Part shown: positions 38,981 to 47,700 of the stretch, piece after piece | How positions within the stretch are numbered: the first letter of the stretch is position 1 | How the letters are laid out: every line of letters starts with the position of its first letter | Assembly: GCA_019459285.1 (NCBI GenBank) | Contig: JAIBEL010000067.1 | Span: 44,752-108,751, forward strand | DNA length: 64,000 nt | From: Rhizobium sp. | GTDB taxonomy: Bacteria; Pseudomonadota; Gammaproteobacteria; Burkholderiales; Thiobacillaceae | Reading direction: 5' to 3' | The notes under the pieces: generated by a model | Seen by the model: only the letters and a program-made list of their open reading frames with translations | The model's database searches: none | Told to the model about the DNA's origin: nothing | Program-made: the position numbers and the translations under genes

Positions 38981-40219
38981 TCAGGATGCGGCCATCGCCT
39001 CGTCCAAAAGTTCCACCCAGTGCCGTACCGGGATCGGGCTGGCCGATTGCAGATGGGTCAGGCAGCCGATATTGGCGGTCGCGATCATCTCTGGCGCACC
39101 GGCTTGCAGATGGCCGAGCTTGCGGGTCTTGAGCGCGCCGGCGATCTCGGGCTGCAGGATCGAATAGGTGCCGGCCGAGCCGCAGCACAGGTGTTTCTCC
39201 GCCACCGGCGTGAGCTCAAAGCCGGCGTCGATCAGCAGCGCCTCGACGGCGCCGCCGAGTTTCTGCCCGTGCTGCAGGGTGCAGGGCGGATGGTAGGCGA
39301 TGCGCTTGCGGGTGAGTGGTGAGCGGTGAGGGGTGAGTGGTTTCAGCGCGTCGCGCTCGGCGGCGAGAATTTCAGAGATATCTCGTGTCGCGGCGGAGAT
39401 GCGCGCGGCTTTGTCGGCGTAGGCGGGGTCGTGGCGCAGCAGCCAGCCGTAGTCCTTCACCATCACGCCGCAGCCCGAGGCCGTCATCACGACGGCTTCC
39501 GCCCCGGCCTCGAGATGCGGCAGCCAGGCGTCGATGTTGCGGCGCGCGGCGGCGAGTCCCGCGTCGGTGTCGTTGAGGTGGTACGCCAGCGCGCCGCAGC
39601 AGCCGGCCTCGTCCGCGGCGATCAGCGAGATGCCGATGCGGTCGAGCACACGCGCGGTGGCGGCATTGATGTTGGGCTTGAGGCCGGGTTGCACGCAGCC
39701 TTGCAAGACCAGCATGCGGCGAGGGTGGCGCGGTGCGGGCCAGGCGCCTGCGGTCTCCGTTGGCGGAATGCGGGACTTCAGAAAATCGGGCATGAGGCTG
39801 CGCACCCCCTGGCCGAGCTTCAACGCGCTGTTGAACAGCATGGATGAGCCGAGGCCGGTCTTGAGCGCAGTGCGCCTCACGGACTCGGCGATGCCGCGCC
39901 CGACTTTGTCTTCCACGATGTGGCGGCCGATGTCGAGCAGCTTGCCGTATTCCACGCCCGACGGGCAGGTGGTCTCGCAGTTCCGGCAGGTCAGGCAGCG
40001 GTCGAGGTGGAGCTGGGTCTTGGCCGTCGGCGTCGCCCCTTCGAGCACCTGCTTCATCAGATAGATGCGGCCGCGTGGCGAGTCGAGTTCGTTGCCGAGA
40101 ATCTGGTAGGTCGGACAGGTGGCGAGGCAGAAGCCGCAATGCACGCAATTGCGCAGGATGCGCTCGGCGACGTCGCCTTCGGGGGTGTTGCGATAAGGTT
40201 CGGCGAGCGTGGTCTGCAT
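38981..40219 (-). CDS. glcF: Glycolate oxidase iron-sulfur subunit GlcF
   Basis: 412-aa iron-sulfur subunit of membrane-linked glycolate dehydrogenase. Two 4Fe-4S motifs are present: CVHCGFCLATCPTY near residue 21-34 and CLTCRNCETTCPSG at about 75-88. CCG-type cysteine-rich regions are in DEAGCCGALAYH and KHLCCGSAGTYS. An unusual linker at about residues 294-306 is encoded by four GGTGAGN heptads (39311-39340), adding PLTPHRSPLT-like sequence. It is the terminal gene of the glcD-glcE-VOC-glcF set. Confidence 0.92.
   Translation of the reverse strand: MQTTLAEPYRNTPEGDVAERILRNCVHCGFCLATCPTYQILGNELDSPRGRIYLMKQVLEGATPTAKTQLHLDRCLTCRNCETTCPSGVEYGKLLDIGRHIVEDKVGRGIAESVRRTALKTGLGSSMLFNSALKLGQGVRSLMPDFLKSRIPPTETAGAWPAPRHPRRMLVLQGCVQPGLKPNINAATARVLDRIGISLIAADEAGCCGALAYHLNDTDAGLAAARRNIDAWLPHLEAGAEAVVMTASGCGVMVKDYGWLLRHDPAYADKAARISAATRDISEILAAERDALKPLTPHRSPLTRKRIAYHPPCTLQHGQKLGGAVEALLIDAGFELTPVAEKHLCCGSAGTYSILQPEIAGALKTRKLGHLQAGAPEMIATANIGCLTHLQSASPIPVRHWVELLDEAMAAS
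39311..39340 (-). repeat. Heptanucleotide repeat inside glcF
   Basis: Plus strand reads GGTGAGT, GGTGAGC, GGTGAGG, GGTGAGT, GG: four GGTGAGN heptads in a row. On the coding strand this encodes an LTPHRSPLT-type linker between two conserved blocks. It matches the heptads at 12261-12357. Confidence 0.75.
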
Positions 40220-40220
40220 G

Positions 40221-40601
40221 TCAGAGCGGGTTGGAAAGTTCGATCAGATTGCCGTCGGGGTCGTGCACATAGACTGACAGGAGGGGACCTTGCGCGCCGG
40301 TGCGTTCGACTGGACCGGCTTCGATGGCGACGCCCTGTGCGGTGAGTTGGCGCGAGATGTCGGCGATGGGCGTGCGCGCGAGCAGGCAGAGGTCGGCCGC
40401 GTCCGGCGTGGGATGCGCCGCTTTCGGCTCGAATTCGCGCCCTGCCTGATGCAGGTTCAATTTGCAGCGGCCAAAGGCCAGTGCCCGCCGGTCCTCGCCG
40501 AAAATCACCTCGCGCATGCCCAGCACACGTGTGTAGAAGGCCACGCTGGCAGGAATGTCGCGTACGGTCAGCACCACGTGATCAATTGCGTCGAGATCCA
40601 T
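40221..40601 (-). CDS. VOC-family (glyoxalase/dioxygenase fold) protein
   Basis: 126-aa single-domain VOC protein: MDLDAIDHVVLTVRDIPASVAFYTRVLGM, with a His ligand candidate at position 8, and a C-terminal acidic ligand candidate in VHDPDGNLIELSNPL (Glu about 121). Members isomerise or cleave small oxidised metabolites, or act as binding proteins. It lies between glcE (1 bp apart) and glcF (1 bp apart), so it is part of the operon, an unusual insertion in a glc cluster. Confidence 0.82.
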   Translation of the reverse strand: MDLDAIDHVVLTVRDIPASVAFYTRVLGMREVIFGEDRRALAFGRCKLNLHQAGREFEPKAAHPTPDAADLCLLARTPIADISRQLTAQGVAIEAGPVERTGAQGPLLSVYVHDPDGNLIELSNPL

Positions 40602-41648
40602 TCAGAATTCCGGATACAGGCGACCGCGGTTGAGAATGCCCTTGGGATCGAAGCGCTGCTTCAGGTTGCGATGCAGGGCCCGCAGGGCCGGGGCAAGCGG
40701 GGCGAAAGCGCCGTCGATGGGCGCCGAACCGCGAAACAGGGTGGCATGCCCGCCTGCTATTTTCGCCGCGTCGCGCAGAGTGGCTGCAGGCAGATCGGAC
40801 GCCAGCCAGCGCACGGCCCCGCCCCACTCGATCCACACGGCGCTGCCGAGATTCAGGGGCGGCGTGGTCGGCTTGACCGCCAGTCGCCAGAGCGGGCGCT
40901 TGTCGAAGAAAGGTGTGGCCTGGTCGCGCAGGCGCTGCCAGAAGGCGGCGGCGTCATGCAGCAACTCGCCGCCGAGCCGGGCCTGCGCCCCATGTACCGC
41001 GGATTCCGCGCCCGACAGCCGCACCGTCAGCAGGCCCGCATGCCATGAGGTGGCCGACAGCGGCAGCGGCTGTCCCGCCCACCGGTTCATGTTCTCGATC
41101 GCGGTGGTTTCGTCGAGTTCGAATTGCAGCGTGGTTTCCGCTGCCGGTTTCGGCAGCACCTTGAGCGACACCTCGGTAATCAGGCCGAGCGTGCCGAGCG
41201 CACCAGCCATCAGCCGGGACACGTCGTAGCCGGCGACATTCTTGATCACCTGGCCGCCGAAGCGCAGCGGCTGGCCGGTGCCGTCGATCATGCGCACGCC
41301 GAGCACGAAGTCGCGTGCGGCACCGGCATACGGTCGGCGCGGGCCGGACAGGCCGGTGGCGATGCTGCCACCCAGCGTGGCTGCACCGCCGAAGTGCGGC
41401 GGTTCGAACGCCAACATCTGGTTCCGTTCGGCAAGCGCGGTTTCGATCTCGGCCAGTGGCGTGCCGGCACGGGCGGTCAGCACCAGTTCCTTGGACTGGT
41501 AGTCGACGATGCCAGTGAGCGTGCGCGTGCTGAGCACCTCGCCTTCGTCGGCGTTGCCGTAGAAGGTCTTGCTGCCGCCACCCTGAAGAATGAGCGGCGA
41601 GTCTTCGGCGTGGGCCGCGCGGATGCGGTCGATGAAGGTCTCCAGCAT
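40602..41648 (-). CDS. glcE: Glycolate oxidase FAD-binding subunit GlcE
   Basis: 348-aa FAD-binding subunit of glycolate dehydrogenase. The FAD-linked PCMH fold is shown by LILQGGGSKTFYGN, TLGGSIATGLSGPRRPYAGAARDFVLGV and GGQVIKNVAGYDVSRL. The start MLETFIDRIRAAH overlaps the glcD stop (TGATG). A longer frame upstream lies within glcD. It binds GlcD and GlcF. Confidence 0.93.
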   Translation of the reverse strand: MLETFIDRIRAAHAEDSPLILQGGGSKTFYGNADEGEVLSTRTLTGIVDYQSKELVLTARAGTPLAEIETALAERNQMLAFEPPHFGGAATLGGSIATGLSGPRRPYAGAARDFVLGVRMIDGTGQPLRFGGQVIKNVAGYDVSRLMAGALGTLGLITEVSLKVLPKPAAETTLQFELDETTAIENMNRWAGQPLPLSATSWHAGLLTVRLSGAESAVHGAQARLGGELLHDAAAFWQRLRDQATPFFDKRPLWRLAVKPTTPPLNLGSAVWIEWGGAVRWLASDLPAATLRDAAKIAGGHATLFRGSAPIDGAFAPLAPALRALHRNLKQRFDPKGILNRGRLYPEF

Positions 41649-43102
41649 CAGAACCTCGGCAACTCGGGGTGAGGGAGCTGGCCGCCGTGGATGTGCATCG
41701 CACCCCACTCGGCGCAGCGGTGCAGCTCGGGCACGGCCTTGCCGGGGTTGAGCAGCGTGTCGGGATCAAACGCGGCCTTCACCTCGTGGAAACGCGTCAG
41801 TTCCGGCGTGGCGAACTGCGCGCACATCTGGTTGATCTTCTCCAGGCCGACGCCGTGTTCGCCGGTGATGGTGCCGCCGACCTCGACGCACAATTCCAGG
41901 ATCTTGCTGCCGAAGGCTTCGGCCTGATGCAGTTCGCCCGGCTGGTTGGCGTCGAACAGGATCAGCGGGTGCAGGTTGCCATCGCCGGCATGGAACACGT
42001 TGGCGACGGCCAGACCGAACTCGACGCTCATCTCGCTGATGCGGCGCAGAACGTGCGGCAGCTGGGCGCGCGGAATGGTGCCGTCCATGCAGTAGTAGTC
42101 GGGCGCCAGCCGTCCCACGGCAGGGAACGCCGCCTTGCGCCCGGCCCAGAACCGGAGGCGCTGTTCCTCGCTCTCGGCCGTGTGGATCTCGATCGCGCCG
42201 GAGGCCGCGAGTACTTCGTGCACGGTGAAGATGTCGTCCGAGACTTCCTCGTTGACGCCGTCAACCTCGCACAGCAGCAGGGCTTCGCAGTCGAGCGGGT
42301 AGCCGGCGTGGACGAAGGCTTCGGCGGCCTGGATGGCGAGGCGATCCATCATCTCCAGTCCGGCCGGAATGACCCCGGCGGCGATGATGTTGCCCACCGC
42401 GGCACCGGCTTTCGCCACGTCGTCGAACGCGGCCAGCACCACCTGCGCGCGCTGGGGTCGCGGCAGCAGCTTGACCGTGACCTCGGTGATCACCGCCAGC
42501 ATGCCCTCGGAACCGGTCATCAACGCCAGCAGGTCGTAGCCCGGACTGTCGAGCGTGTCGCTGCCGATTTCAAGCAGTTCGCCGGCGATGGTCCAGACGC
42601 GCAGTTTGAGGATGTTGTGTACGGTGAGGCCGTATTTCAGGCAGTGCACGCCGCCGGAGTTTTCCGCCACGTTGCCGCCGATCGAACAGGCGATCTGTGA
42701 CGACGGGTCGGGCGCGTAATAGAGGCCGTGTACGGCGGCGGCTTCGGAAATTGCGAGGTTGCGCACCCCGGGCTGCACCGTCGCCGTCCGGGCCAGCGGG
42801 TCGATGTGCCTGATCTGATTGAGCTTGGACAGCACCAGCAGTACCGCGCCGTCGACAGGCAGCGCGCCGGCAGCCAGACCGGTGCCGGCGCCGCGCGCCA
42901 CCACCGCCACCTGGTTGGCATGGCACAGCCGCAGGATCGCTGCCACTTGCGACTCGTTTTCCGGCAGCGCCACCACGTCGGGCGTGTTGCGGTACGCGGA
43001 CAGACCGTCGCTCTCGAACGGCACGAGATCCTCGCGCGCGTGAAGCACGCAATGGTCGGGCAGCAGTTTGCGTAGCTGGGACAGAAAAGCGGGGCTGAGC
43101 AT
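41648..43102 (-). CDS. glcD: Glycolate oxidase FAD-linked subunit GlcD
   Basis: 484-aa FAD-linked subunit related to D-lactate/glycolate dehydrogenases. The PCMH FAD-binding region includes VVARGAGTGLAAGALPVDGAVLL and SIGGNVAENSGGVHCLKYG. The C-terminal FAD-oxidase region includes NVFHAGDGNLHPLILFD and GTITGEHGVGLEK, with catalytic-region histidines. It heads the D-E-VOC-F block and lies 18 bp after the kinase gene. Confidence 0.94.
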   Translation of the reverse strand: MLSPAFLSQLRKLLPDHCVLHAREDLVPFESDGLSAYRNTPDVVALPENESQVAAILRLCHANQVAVVARGAGTGLAAGALPVDGAVLLVLSKLNQIRHIDPLARTATVQPGVRNLAISEAAAVHGLYYAPDPSSQIACSIGGNVAENSGGVHCLKYGLTVHNILKLRVWTIAGELLEIGSDTLDSPGYDLLALMTGSEGMLAVITEVTVKLLPRPQRAQVVLAAFDDVAKAGAAVGNIIAAGVIPAGLEMMDRLAIQAAEAFVHAGYPLDCEALLLCEVDGVNEEVSDDIFTVHEVLAASGAIEIHTAESEEQRLRFWAGRKAAFPAVGRLAPDYYCMDGTIPRAQLPHVLRRISEMSVEFGLAVANVFHAGDGNLHPLILFDANQPGELHQAEAFGSKILELCVEVGGTITGEHGVGLEKINQMCAQFATPELTRFHEVKAAFDPDTLLNPGKAVPELHRCAEWGAMHIHGGQLPHPELPRF

Positions 43103-43120
43103 GAAAAGCGATGTGTACGT

Positions 43121-44455
43121 TCAGGCTGCGAGTGTAGCCGGGCTTGCCTGCGCGTGCGAGGGTGCGAGTCGTCGATAGGCCTCGGCCAGCGCGCCGTCGC
43201 CGCCGACATTGCCAGGGAAGATGACGACGGGTAATTGCGGTAGACGATGGTCAGGCGGCGTCTGCACCACGGTGACGCCGGGCAGGATCTGCCCCAGCAC
43301 GCGCGATGCGGTCAGTGCCAGCCCGGTCGACAGCACGTCGTTGGAGGTGATGCCGCCCTTGCTGATGAGGAAGCCGAGCGTGTCCGGCAGCCGTTTCACC
43401 ACGTCCATCAGCGTGCCCGACACCGACTCGCCAAACGTCAGGCGTTCTGCAATGTTGGCGAATTGCCGTTCGCTACGGCTAGTGAACACTACCGGGGTGA
43501 GGCCGCGTGCGTGGGCGTGGGCGATGCCGGCGGTGAGCTCGTCGACCACCGCGGCGCGCGCGTCGGGCAGGCGGGCAACGTCGAGCGGCAGGCCGACCAC
43601 GCCGCGTTCCTTCAACAACGCGGTGAGTTGTGCGGTGGTCTTGGCGACGTGCGAGCCGACCACGACCGCGCCGGGCTGACGGTCGCGCACCAGGGTGGCG
43701 AAGGCTTCGGCGGCCACCGGCTGCGGCGGCAGCTTCGCCAACGCGGTGAGCAGCGAGGCGGCGCTGCGGAACAGCCATCGCTTGCCGCCGGCCGCGGCCT
43801 TCAGCGCAGCGTCGGCGAACAGCCGGTAGTCGTCCGCCGTTTCGCCGTCGATCACCCCCACCTGATTGTCGTGCAGCGCCGCCAGCCAGGCGTCCGCCTG
43901 CCCTGTGCGCAGATCGGCCAGCGTCAGGCGCCGTACCGAATCGGATGCCACGCGGCCGTTTGTCTTCTCGGCGACATAGTCCGGCAGATACGCCGTGCGA
44001 TAGCCGAACACCGAGTCGCGCGCGAACTCGGTCTCGTGGGTCGGCACCGGTTTGCCGTCGACGATCAAATAATGCGTGCTGTCACGCGTGATGCGGCCGC
44101 CTTCGAAGAAAGCCGGCGTCAGCAGCGTCGCGTCGAATGGCCCGAGCACGGCGTTCATCACGTCGGTCTCCACCGGATAGTGGCCGCGCAGGGTGGAATC
44201 CGAGCGCGACACGAACAGGACCGGCCCGGGGAAATCGGGGAGCGCGAGCCTGAGGTTTTCACACACCTCGCGCGTCACGGCGGCCGCGCGTTCCGCATCC
44301 ATCCCGCGCGTATTGGTGAGAATGAAGAACAGCGGCGCCGCATCGGCCAGCGCCGTCTTCAGCGTGGCGACATCCCAGCGCGTCAGCAGTAGACAGGAAT
44401 GCACCGTCTGCGAGCCGGTGGGGTCGTCGTCGAGAACGACGATCTTGGGGCTCAT
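43121..44455 (-). CDS. DUF1537 four-carbon sugar-acid kinase family protein
   Basis: 444-aa kinase of the DUF1537 family (OtnK/DtnK-like), whose known members phosphorylate erythronate or threonate. The N-terminal substrate domain starts MSPKIVVLDDDPTGSQTVHSC, and SRSDSTLRGHYPVE is diagnostic. The C-terminal nucleotide-binding domain includes LGFLISKGGITSNDVLSTGL and FPGNVGGDGALAEAY. The GGITSND-type motif matches the family. It overlaps the phosphoketolase-like gene by 4 bp. The natural substrate here is unknown. Confidence 0.88.
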   Translation of the reverse strand: MSPKIVVLDDDPTGSQTVHSCLLLTRWDVATLKTALADAAPLFFILTNTRGMDAERAAAVTREVCENLRLALPDFPGPVLFVSRSDSTLRGHYPVETDVMNAVLGPFDATLLTPAFFEGGRITRDSTHYLIVDGKPVPTHETEFARDSVFGYRTAYLPDYVAEKTNGRVASDSVRRLTLADLRTGQADAWLAALHDNQVGVIDGETADDYRLFADAALKAAAGGKRWLFRSAASLLTALAKLPPQPVAAEAFATLVRDRQPGAVVVGSHVAKTTAQLTALLKERGVVGLPLDVARLPDARAAVVDELTAGIAHAHARGLTPVVFTSRSERQFANIAERLTFGESVSGTLMDVVKRLPDTLGFLISKGGITSNDVLSTGLALTASRVLGQILPGVTVVQTPPDHRLPQLPVVIFPGNVGGDGALAEAYRRLAPSHAQASPATLAA

Positions 44456-46677
44456 GATGCCGTGCGCTCCAGCATGGCCAACGCGCGTGCGCTCATGGCC
44501 TGCGCATTCATGCCGTTGAAGTCGAACAGCTGCTGCGGGCTGGCGGTGGTTTCGCCGCGTTTCCAGCAGAACACATCTCGCTGGGCGGCCTGGCTACGCA
44601 GCAAAACCGGCTCGAGCGGTGCCGACGGGCCGCCGCTGATGCCGAGCAGGACGTCGCCGTGGAACATCGCCTTGAAGGTGTCGTCGTCCATGAAGCGGCC
44701 GTCGGGCTCCGACACGCTGCCCCACAGCACGTCGCCCGGACGGTACAGGCGACGCGGGTTGACCACGGCGACGATGCGGGAGCCGATGCCGGATTCGGCC
44801 AGTTTCTCGGCCGCGGCGAACACCGGCTGCAGCACCATGTCGCCGGTCACGGCGAACACGACCGACTGCTTGCCGGGATGCTCCTGCAGCACGATCGCGC
44901 CCTGCTCGATGGCGGCATCGCCCTGTGCGAGCGAGGTACGCACCGGCAGCGGCGACTTCGATGCGGTGATGACGATGCCCTTGTTTTTCTGCTTCAGCGC
45001 CCAGCCGTAGCTCGCCTGGATCATGTTGGCGTCGACCGGGAACAGCGGGTAGACGTTGCCATTGCGCATCATCGCGGCGAAGTAGCTTTCGACTTCGGGG
45101 CGCTGGTGGGTCCAGCCGTTGCGGCCCTGCTCGAGCGCACCGGCAGTGAACAGGCACACCGTCGCGGGCGTCGGGCGGCGCAACTCGGCCATCGCCTGCG
45201 TCACCGTCTGCCAGATCGGCAGGCCGTTGATCGCGAACGACTCGTAGCTGCACCACAGGCTGCGTCCGCCGAACAGCGCGATGCCCACCGCCAGGCCGGC
45301 GCAGGCGTCCTCGTTGAGCGGTTCGTAGACCTGGCCGGACGGACCCTGGAAATACAGGTCGTCGGCGGTCGGGTGGCGGATCGTCAACGCCTTGTTGATG
45401 TTGGCCATGCCCGAGGCCTCGTTGCCGTCGGCGTTGGTGACCACGAACATCGGGTCGCGCTTGCCCACCTCGCCGACCACATTGCCGAAGGCGGTAGTGG
45501 GCACATGGTTTTCGCCGAGGGCGAATTCGGTCAGCGGCAGGCCATCCAGGCTGGGCAGCTCGCGCACGCTTTCGGTCACCGCGATGCGTGCGGCGGGCCC
45601 GCCGCCAGCGTGACGGAAGTTTTCCCGCGTGATTTCCCAGGCCTTGATCGGCAGCGCGCGGCGCTGCAATCCGCCCTTCACGTCGTCGGAGTCGAGCGTG
45701 TGGTGGGCATAGAGGTTGTGCGACTTGGCGCCGGTGGCGTGCACGCCTGCGCCCTTCAGCTGTTTGATGATGAGGCAGCTGCGGCGGCCCGACAGTGCAC
45801 CGCGTGCGGCGTCGTCGGATGCCTTCAGCACCGCGCCGGTGAACGCCATGCGTGCGTCGAAACCGAAGGTGGTGCTGTCGGTATACACCGGGGCATCGGG
45901 CGTGTCGGCGAATTCGCGGGCGTCGATCAGATAGACGTCGTCGAAGCCGTGCGCGCGCCAGTAGTCGGTCATGCGCGTGTTGTCCCACAGCGACACCATG
46001 CTGTGGTGTTCCTGCGAATAGCCGTTCCACACCAGCACCGGCAGGTAGTTGGTGACGTCGGGGTAGGCGGTGGCGAAATGCTGGAACGCACTCATGATGT
46101 AGGGCTCGCCCAACCCGCCGTCGCCGATGGTGACCGGGAACAGCTTGTCGCGGTGCAGATAAGCGCCGGCCATGGCGAAATGCTGGCCTTGTCCGAGCGG
46201 ACCGGCGGGCGCGAGCAGGCCGGGAATCGCACCCGACAGGTGGCCGAGGAGGCCGTGGCGCTCGCGGAAGCGGGTACGCATCTCTGCCACCGTGTGAATG
46301 CCCATGTCCTCGAGCGAGGTATCGAGGAACATAGCCGAATAGAAGCCGGGGGCGTGGTGGCCGACCTCAGTCACCATGTTGCGGTGGCCCAGCAGATGCA
46401 GCGCGGCGACCGCGTCGGCGCTGGAGGCGAAGCCACCGGGGTGGCCGGAGGACTTGCTGCCGGTGACCTGCAGCGTCAGGTAGCGCAGCGCGTCGGCGGC
46501 GAGCAGCGTTTGATAGATCGCGGCCTCGCTCGATGCATCCGGCAGCGCGGGCTGGTTCGGCCCCAGCAGCGGCGATGCGCCCAGGCGGTCGATTTCGGGG
46601 AAGCTGTCGGCGAAATACTGGATGCCTTCGCAAAACGCAGGGAGGGTCTGGGGGGTGGACTGCATCTGGGCGCTCAT
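44452..46677 (-). CDS. Divergent phosphoketolase/transketolase-like TPP enzyme
   Basis: 741-aa TPP-dependent enzyme. The N-terminal half has a transketolase-like SGHPGG at residues 77-82, GHLSGAIPGLLAPAGPLGQG (similar to the phosphoketolase loop) and the TPP motif GDGGLGEPY at 185-193 with VWNG at about 216-219. The C-terminal half has LNEDACAGLAVGIALFGGRSLWCSYESF and RNGWTHQRPEVESYF, which resemble phosphoketolase blocks. It lacks the classic GPGHGG. Some databases label relatives xylulose-5-phosphate 3-epimerase; I cannot confirm that. It starts the operon, with ATG at 46677, and the longer frame through the operators was rejected. Confidence 0.8.
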   Translation of the reverse strand: MSAQMQSTPQTLPAFCEGIQYFADSFPEIDRLGASPLLGPNQPALPDASSEAAIYQTLLAADALRYLTLQVTGSKSSGHPGGFASSADAVAALHLLGHRNMVTEVGHHAPGFYSAMFLDTSLEDMGIHTVAEMRTRFRERHGLLGHLSGAIPGLLAPAGPLGQGQHFAMAGAYLHRDKLFPVTIGDGGLGEPYIMSAFQHFATAYPDVTNYLPVLVWNGYSQEHHSMVSLWDNTRMTDYWRAHGFDDVYLIDAREFADTPDAPVYTDSTTFGFDARMAFTGAVLKASDDAARGALSGRRSCLIIKQLKGAGVHATGAKSHNLYAHHTLDSDDVKGGLQRRALPIKAWEITRENFRHAGGGPAARIAVTESVRELPSLDGLPLTEFALGENHVPTTAFGNVVGEVGKRDPMFVVTNADGNEASGMANINKALTIRHPTADDLYFQGPSGQVYEPLNEDACAGLAVGIALFGGRSLWCSYESFAINGLPIWQTVTQAMAELRRPTPATVCLFTAGALEQGRNGWTHQRPEVESYFAAMMRNGNVYPLFPVDANMIQASYGWALKQKNKGIVITASKSPLPVRTSLAQGDAAIEQGAIVLQEHPGKQSVVFAVTGDMVLQPVFAAAEKLAESGIGSRIVAVVNPRRLYRPGDVLWGSVSEPDGRFMDDDTFKAMFHGDVLLGISGGPSAPLEPVLLRSQAAQRDVFCWKRGETTASPQQLFDFNGMNAQAMSARALAMLERTAS

Positions 46678-46686
46678 GGCTATGCC

Positions 46687-46791
46687 TTTCACAATATGAA
46701 AATGTTTCACATGATGTGAAACGATAAGCGTATTGAAGCAGTAAACTGCCAACAGTTTCACATTGCGTGATAAATTTTCACTTTATGAAAA
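46687..46791. promoter_or_regulatory. Four-site palindromic operator array between iclR and its target operon
   Basis: Four TTTCA/TGAAA dyads lie in the 107-bp divergent gap. Site 1 (46687-46701) reads TTTCACAATATGAAA. Site 2 (46704-46722) is the perfect GTTTCACAT G ATGTGAAAC. Site 3 (about 46755-46774) reads GTTTCACATTGCGTGATAAA. Site 4 (46775-46791) reads TTTTCACTTTATGAAAA and covers the iclR ATG. Centres are at about 46694, 46713, 46764 and 46783, so each pair is 19 bp apart and the array is mirror-symmetric. IclR-family repressors bind such dyads. A minus-strand TTGGCA (46752-46747), 17-nt spacer, weak GCTTAT (46729-46724) could be the operon promoter, with site 2 at the predicted start. 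Confidence 0.8.
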
Positions 46792-47549
46792 ACGGTGCTT
46801 CTTCCATCCAGGTCCTCGACCGCGCCATGGCGCTGGTCGGTGTACTCGCCCGCGCACCGGGTCCGGCCAGCCTGACCCGGTTGGCCGAGCAGGCCGGTCT
46901 GCATACCGCCAGCGCCCACCGCATCCTCGGTGCATTGATGGCGCATGGCTTGATCGAGAAGACGGGCGCCGGCGAGTACGACCTGGGCGTACGTTGGTTG
47001 GAAGTGGGCAATCGCTTACGTGCACGGCTCAATATCCGCCAGGTGGCGATGCCGTACATGCAGCAACTGGCCGAGTTGACCGGCGAGACGGTCAACCTGA
47101 TCGTGCGGCGCGGCGACGAGGCGGTCTACGTCGAGCGGGTGTCGGGCGGTCAGACGCTGATCCAGGTGGTGCAGGTGGTGGGCGCGCATGCGCCGCTCCA
47201 CGTCACCGCGGTGGGCAAGATCTTCCTCGCCGAGGACAGCGTCAGCGGGGTAATGGGCTATGCCGAGCGTACCGGCCTGCCGGCCTATACGCCGAATACC
47301 TTGACCACACTGGAACGCCTGTCGAGTGAACTGGACACCATCCGCCGCGACCAACTGGCCCGCGACCGCGAGGAGGCCGAACTGGGTGTGGCCTGCATCG
47401 GCGCGCCGATACGCGATGCCGAAGGCAAGCTGGTGGCAGGCCTGTCGATCTCGGCACCGGCCGATCGCCACAAGCCGGGCTGGGCCGAGGCCTTGAAAAA
47501 AGCCGCCGGACAGACCGGCGCTGCGTTGGGCTACCAGGCCATCGTCTGA
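46785..47549 (+). CDS. IclR-family transcriptional regulator
   Basis: 254-aa regulator. The N-terminal winged helix (about residues 7-70) includes IQVLDRAMALVGVLARAPGPASLTRLAEQAGLHTASAHRILGALMAHGLIEKTGAGEYDLG. The C-terminal effector domain includes VNLIVRRGDEAVYVERV, HVTAVGKIFLAE and EAELGVACIGAPIRDAEGKLVAGLSISAP. I chose ATG at 46785; a GTG at 46767 would add six residues within the operator array. Divergent from the phosphoketolase-like operon with which it shares operators, so it probably controls that operon and itself. Confidence 0.93.
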   Translation: MKNGASSIQVLDRAMALVGVLARAPGPASLTRLAEQAGLHTASAHRILGALMAHGLIEKTGAGEYDLGVRWLEVGNRLRARLNIRQVAMPYMQQLAELTGETVNLIVRRGDEAVYVERVSGGQTLIQVVQVVGAHAPLHVTAVGKIFLAEDSVSGVMGYAERTGLPAYTPNTLTTLERLSSELDTIRRDQLARDREEAELGVACIGAPIRDAEGKLVAGLSISAPADRHKPGWAEALKKAAGQTGAALGYQAIV

Positions 47550-47700
47550 AACGAAGCGGGGCACGGGTGGCGTGGTGCGTGCGCGTTGTCGAAGGATTTT
47601 ACAAATCGCCCCGAATAAGCCTGCCCAGCCGGGGTGTGGGCGCACGCGATATTTGTAAGTCATTGAATTAAATACTGGATTCTGTGGTGCACGTGTGGGC

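Noticed and set aside
39311..39340. CRISPR-like repeat
   Set aside because: The units are 7 bp, directly adjacent with no spacers, and inside a coding gene.
44659..46719. 686-codon open frame opposite the phosphoketolase-like gene
   Set aside because: Antisense shadow; it also crosses the operator array and has a composition typical of complementary frames.
46678..46761. N-terminal extension of the phosphoketolase-like enzyme to 46761
   Set aside because: The extra 28 codons would be encoded by the operator dyads and lack homology. The ATG at 46677 has AAAGG upstream.
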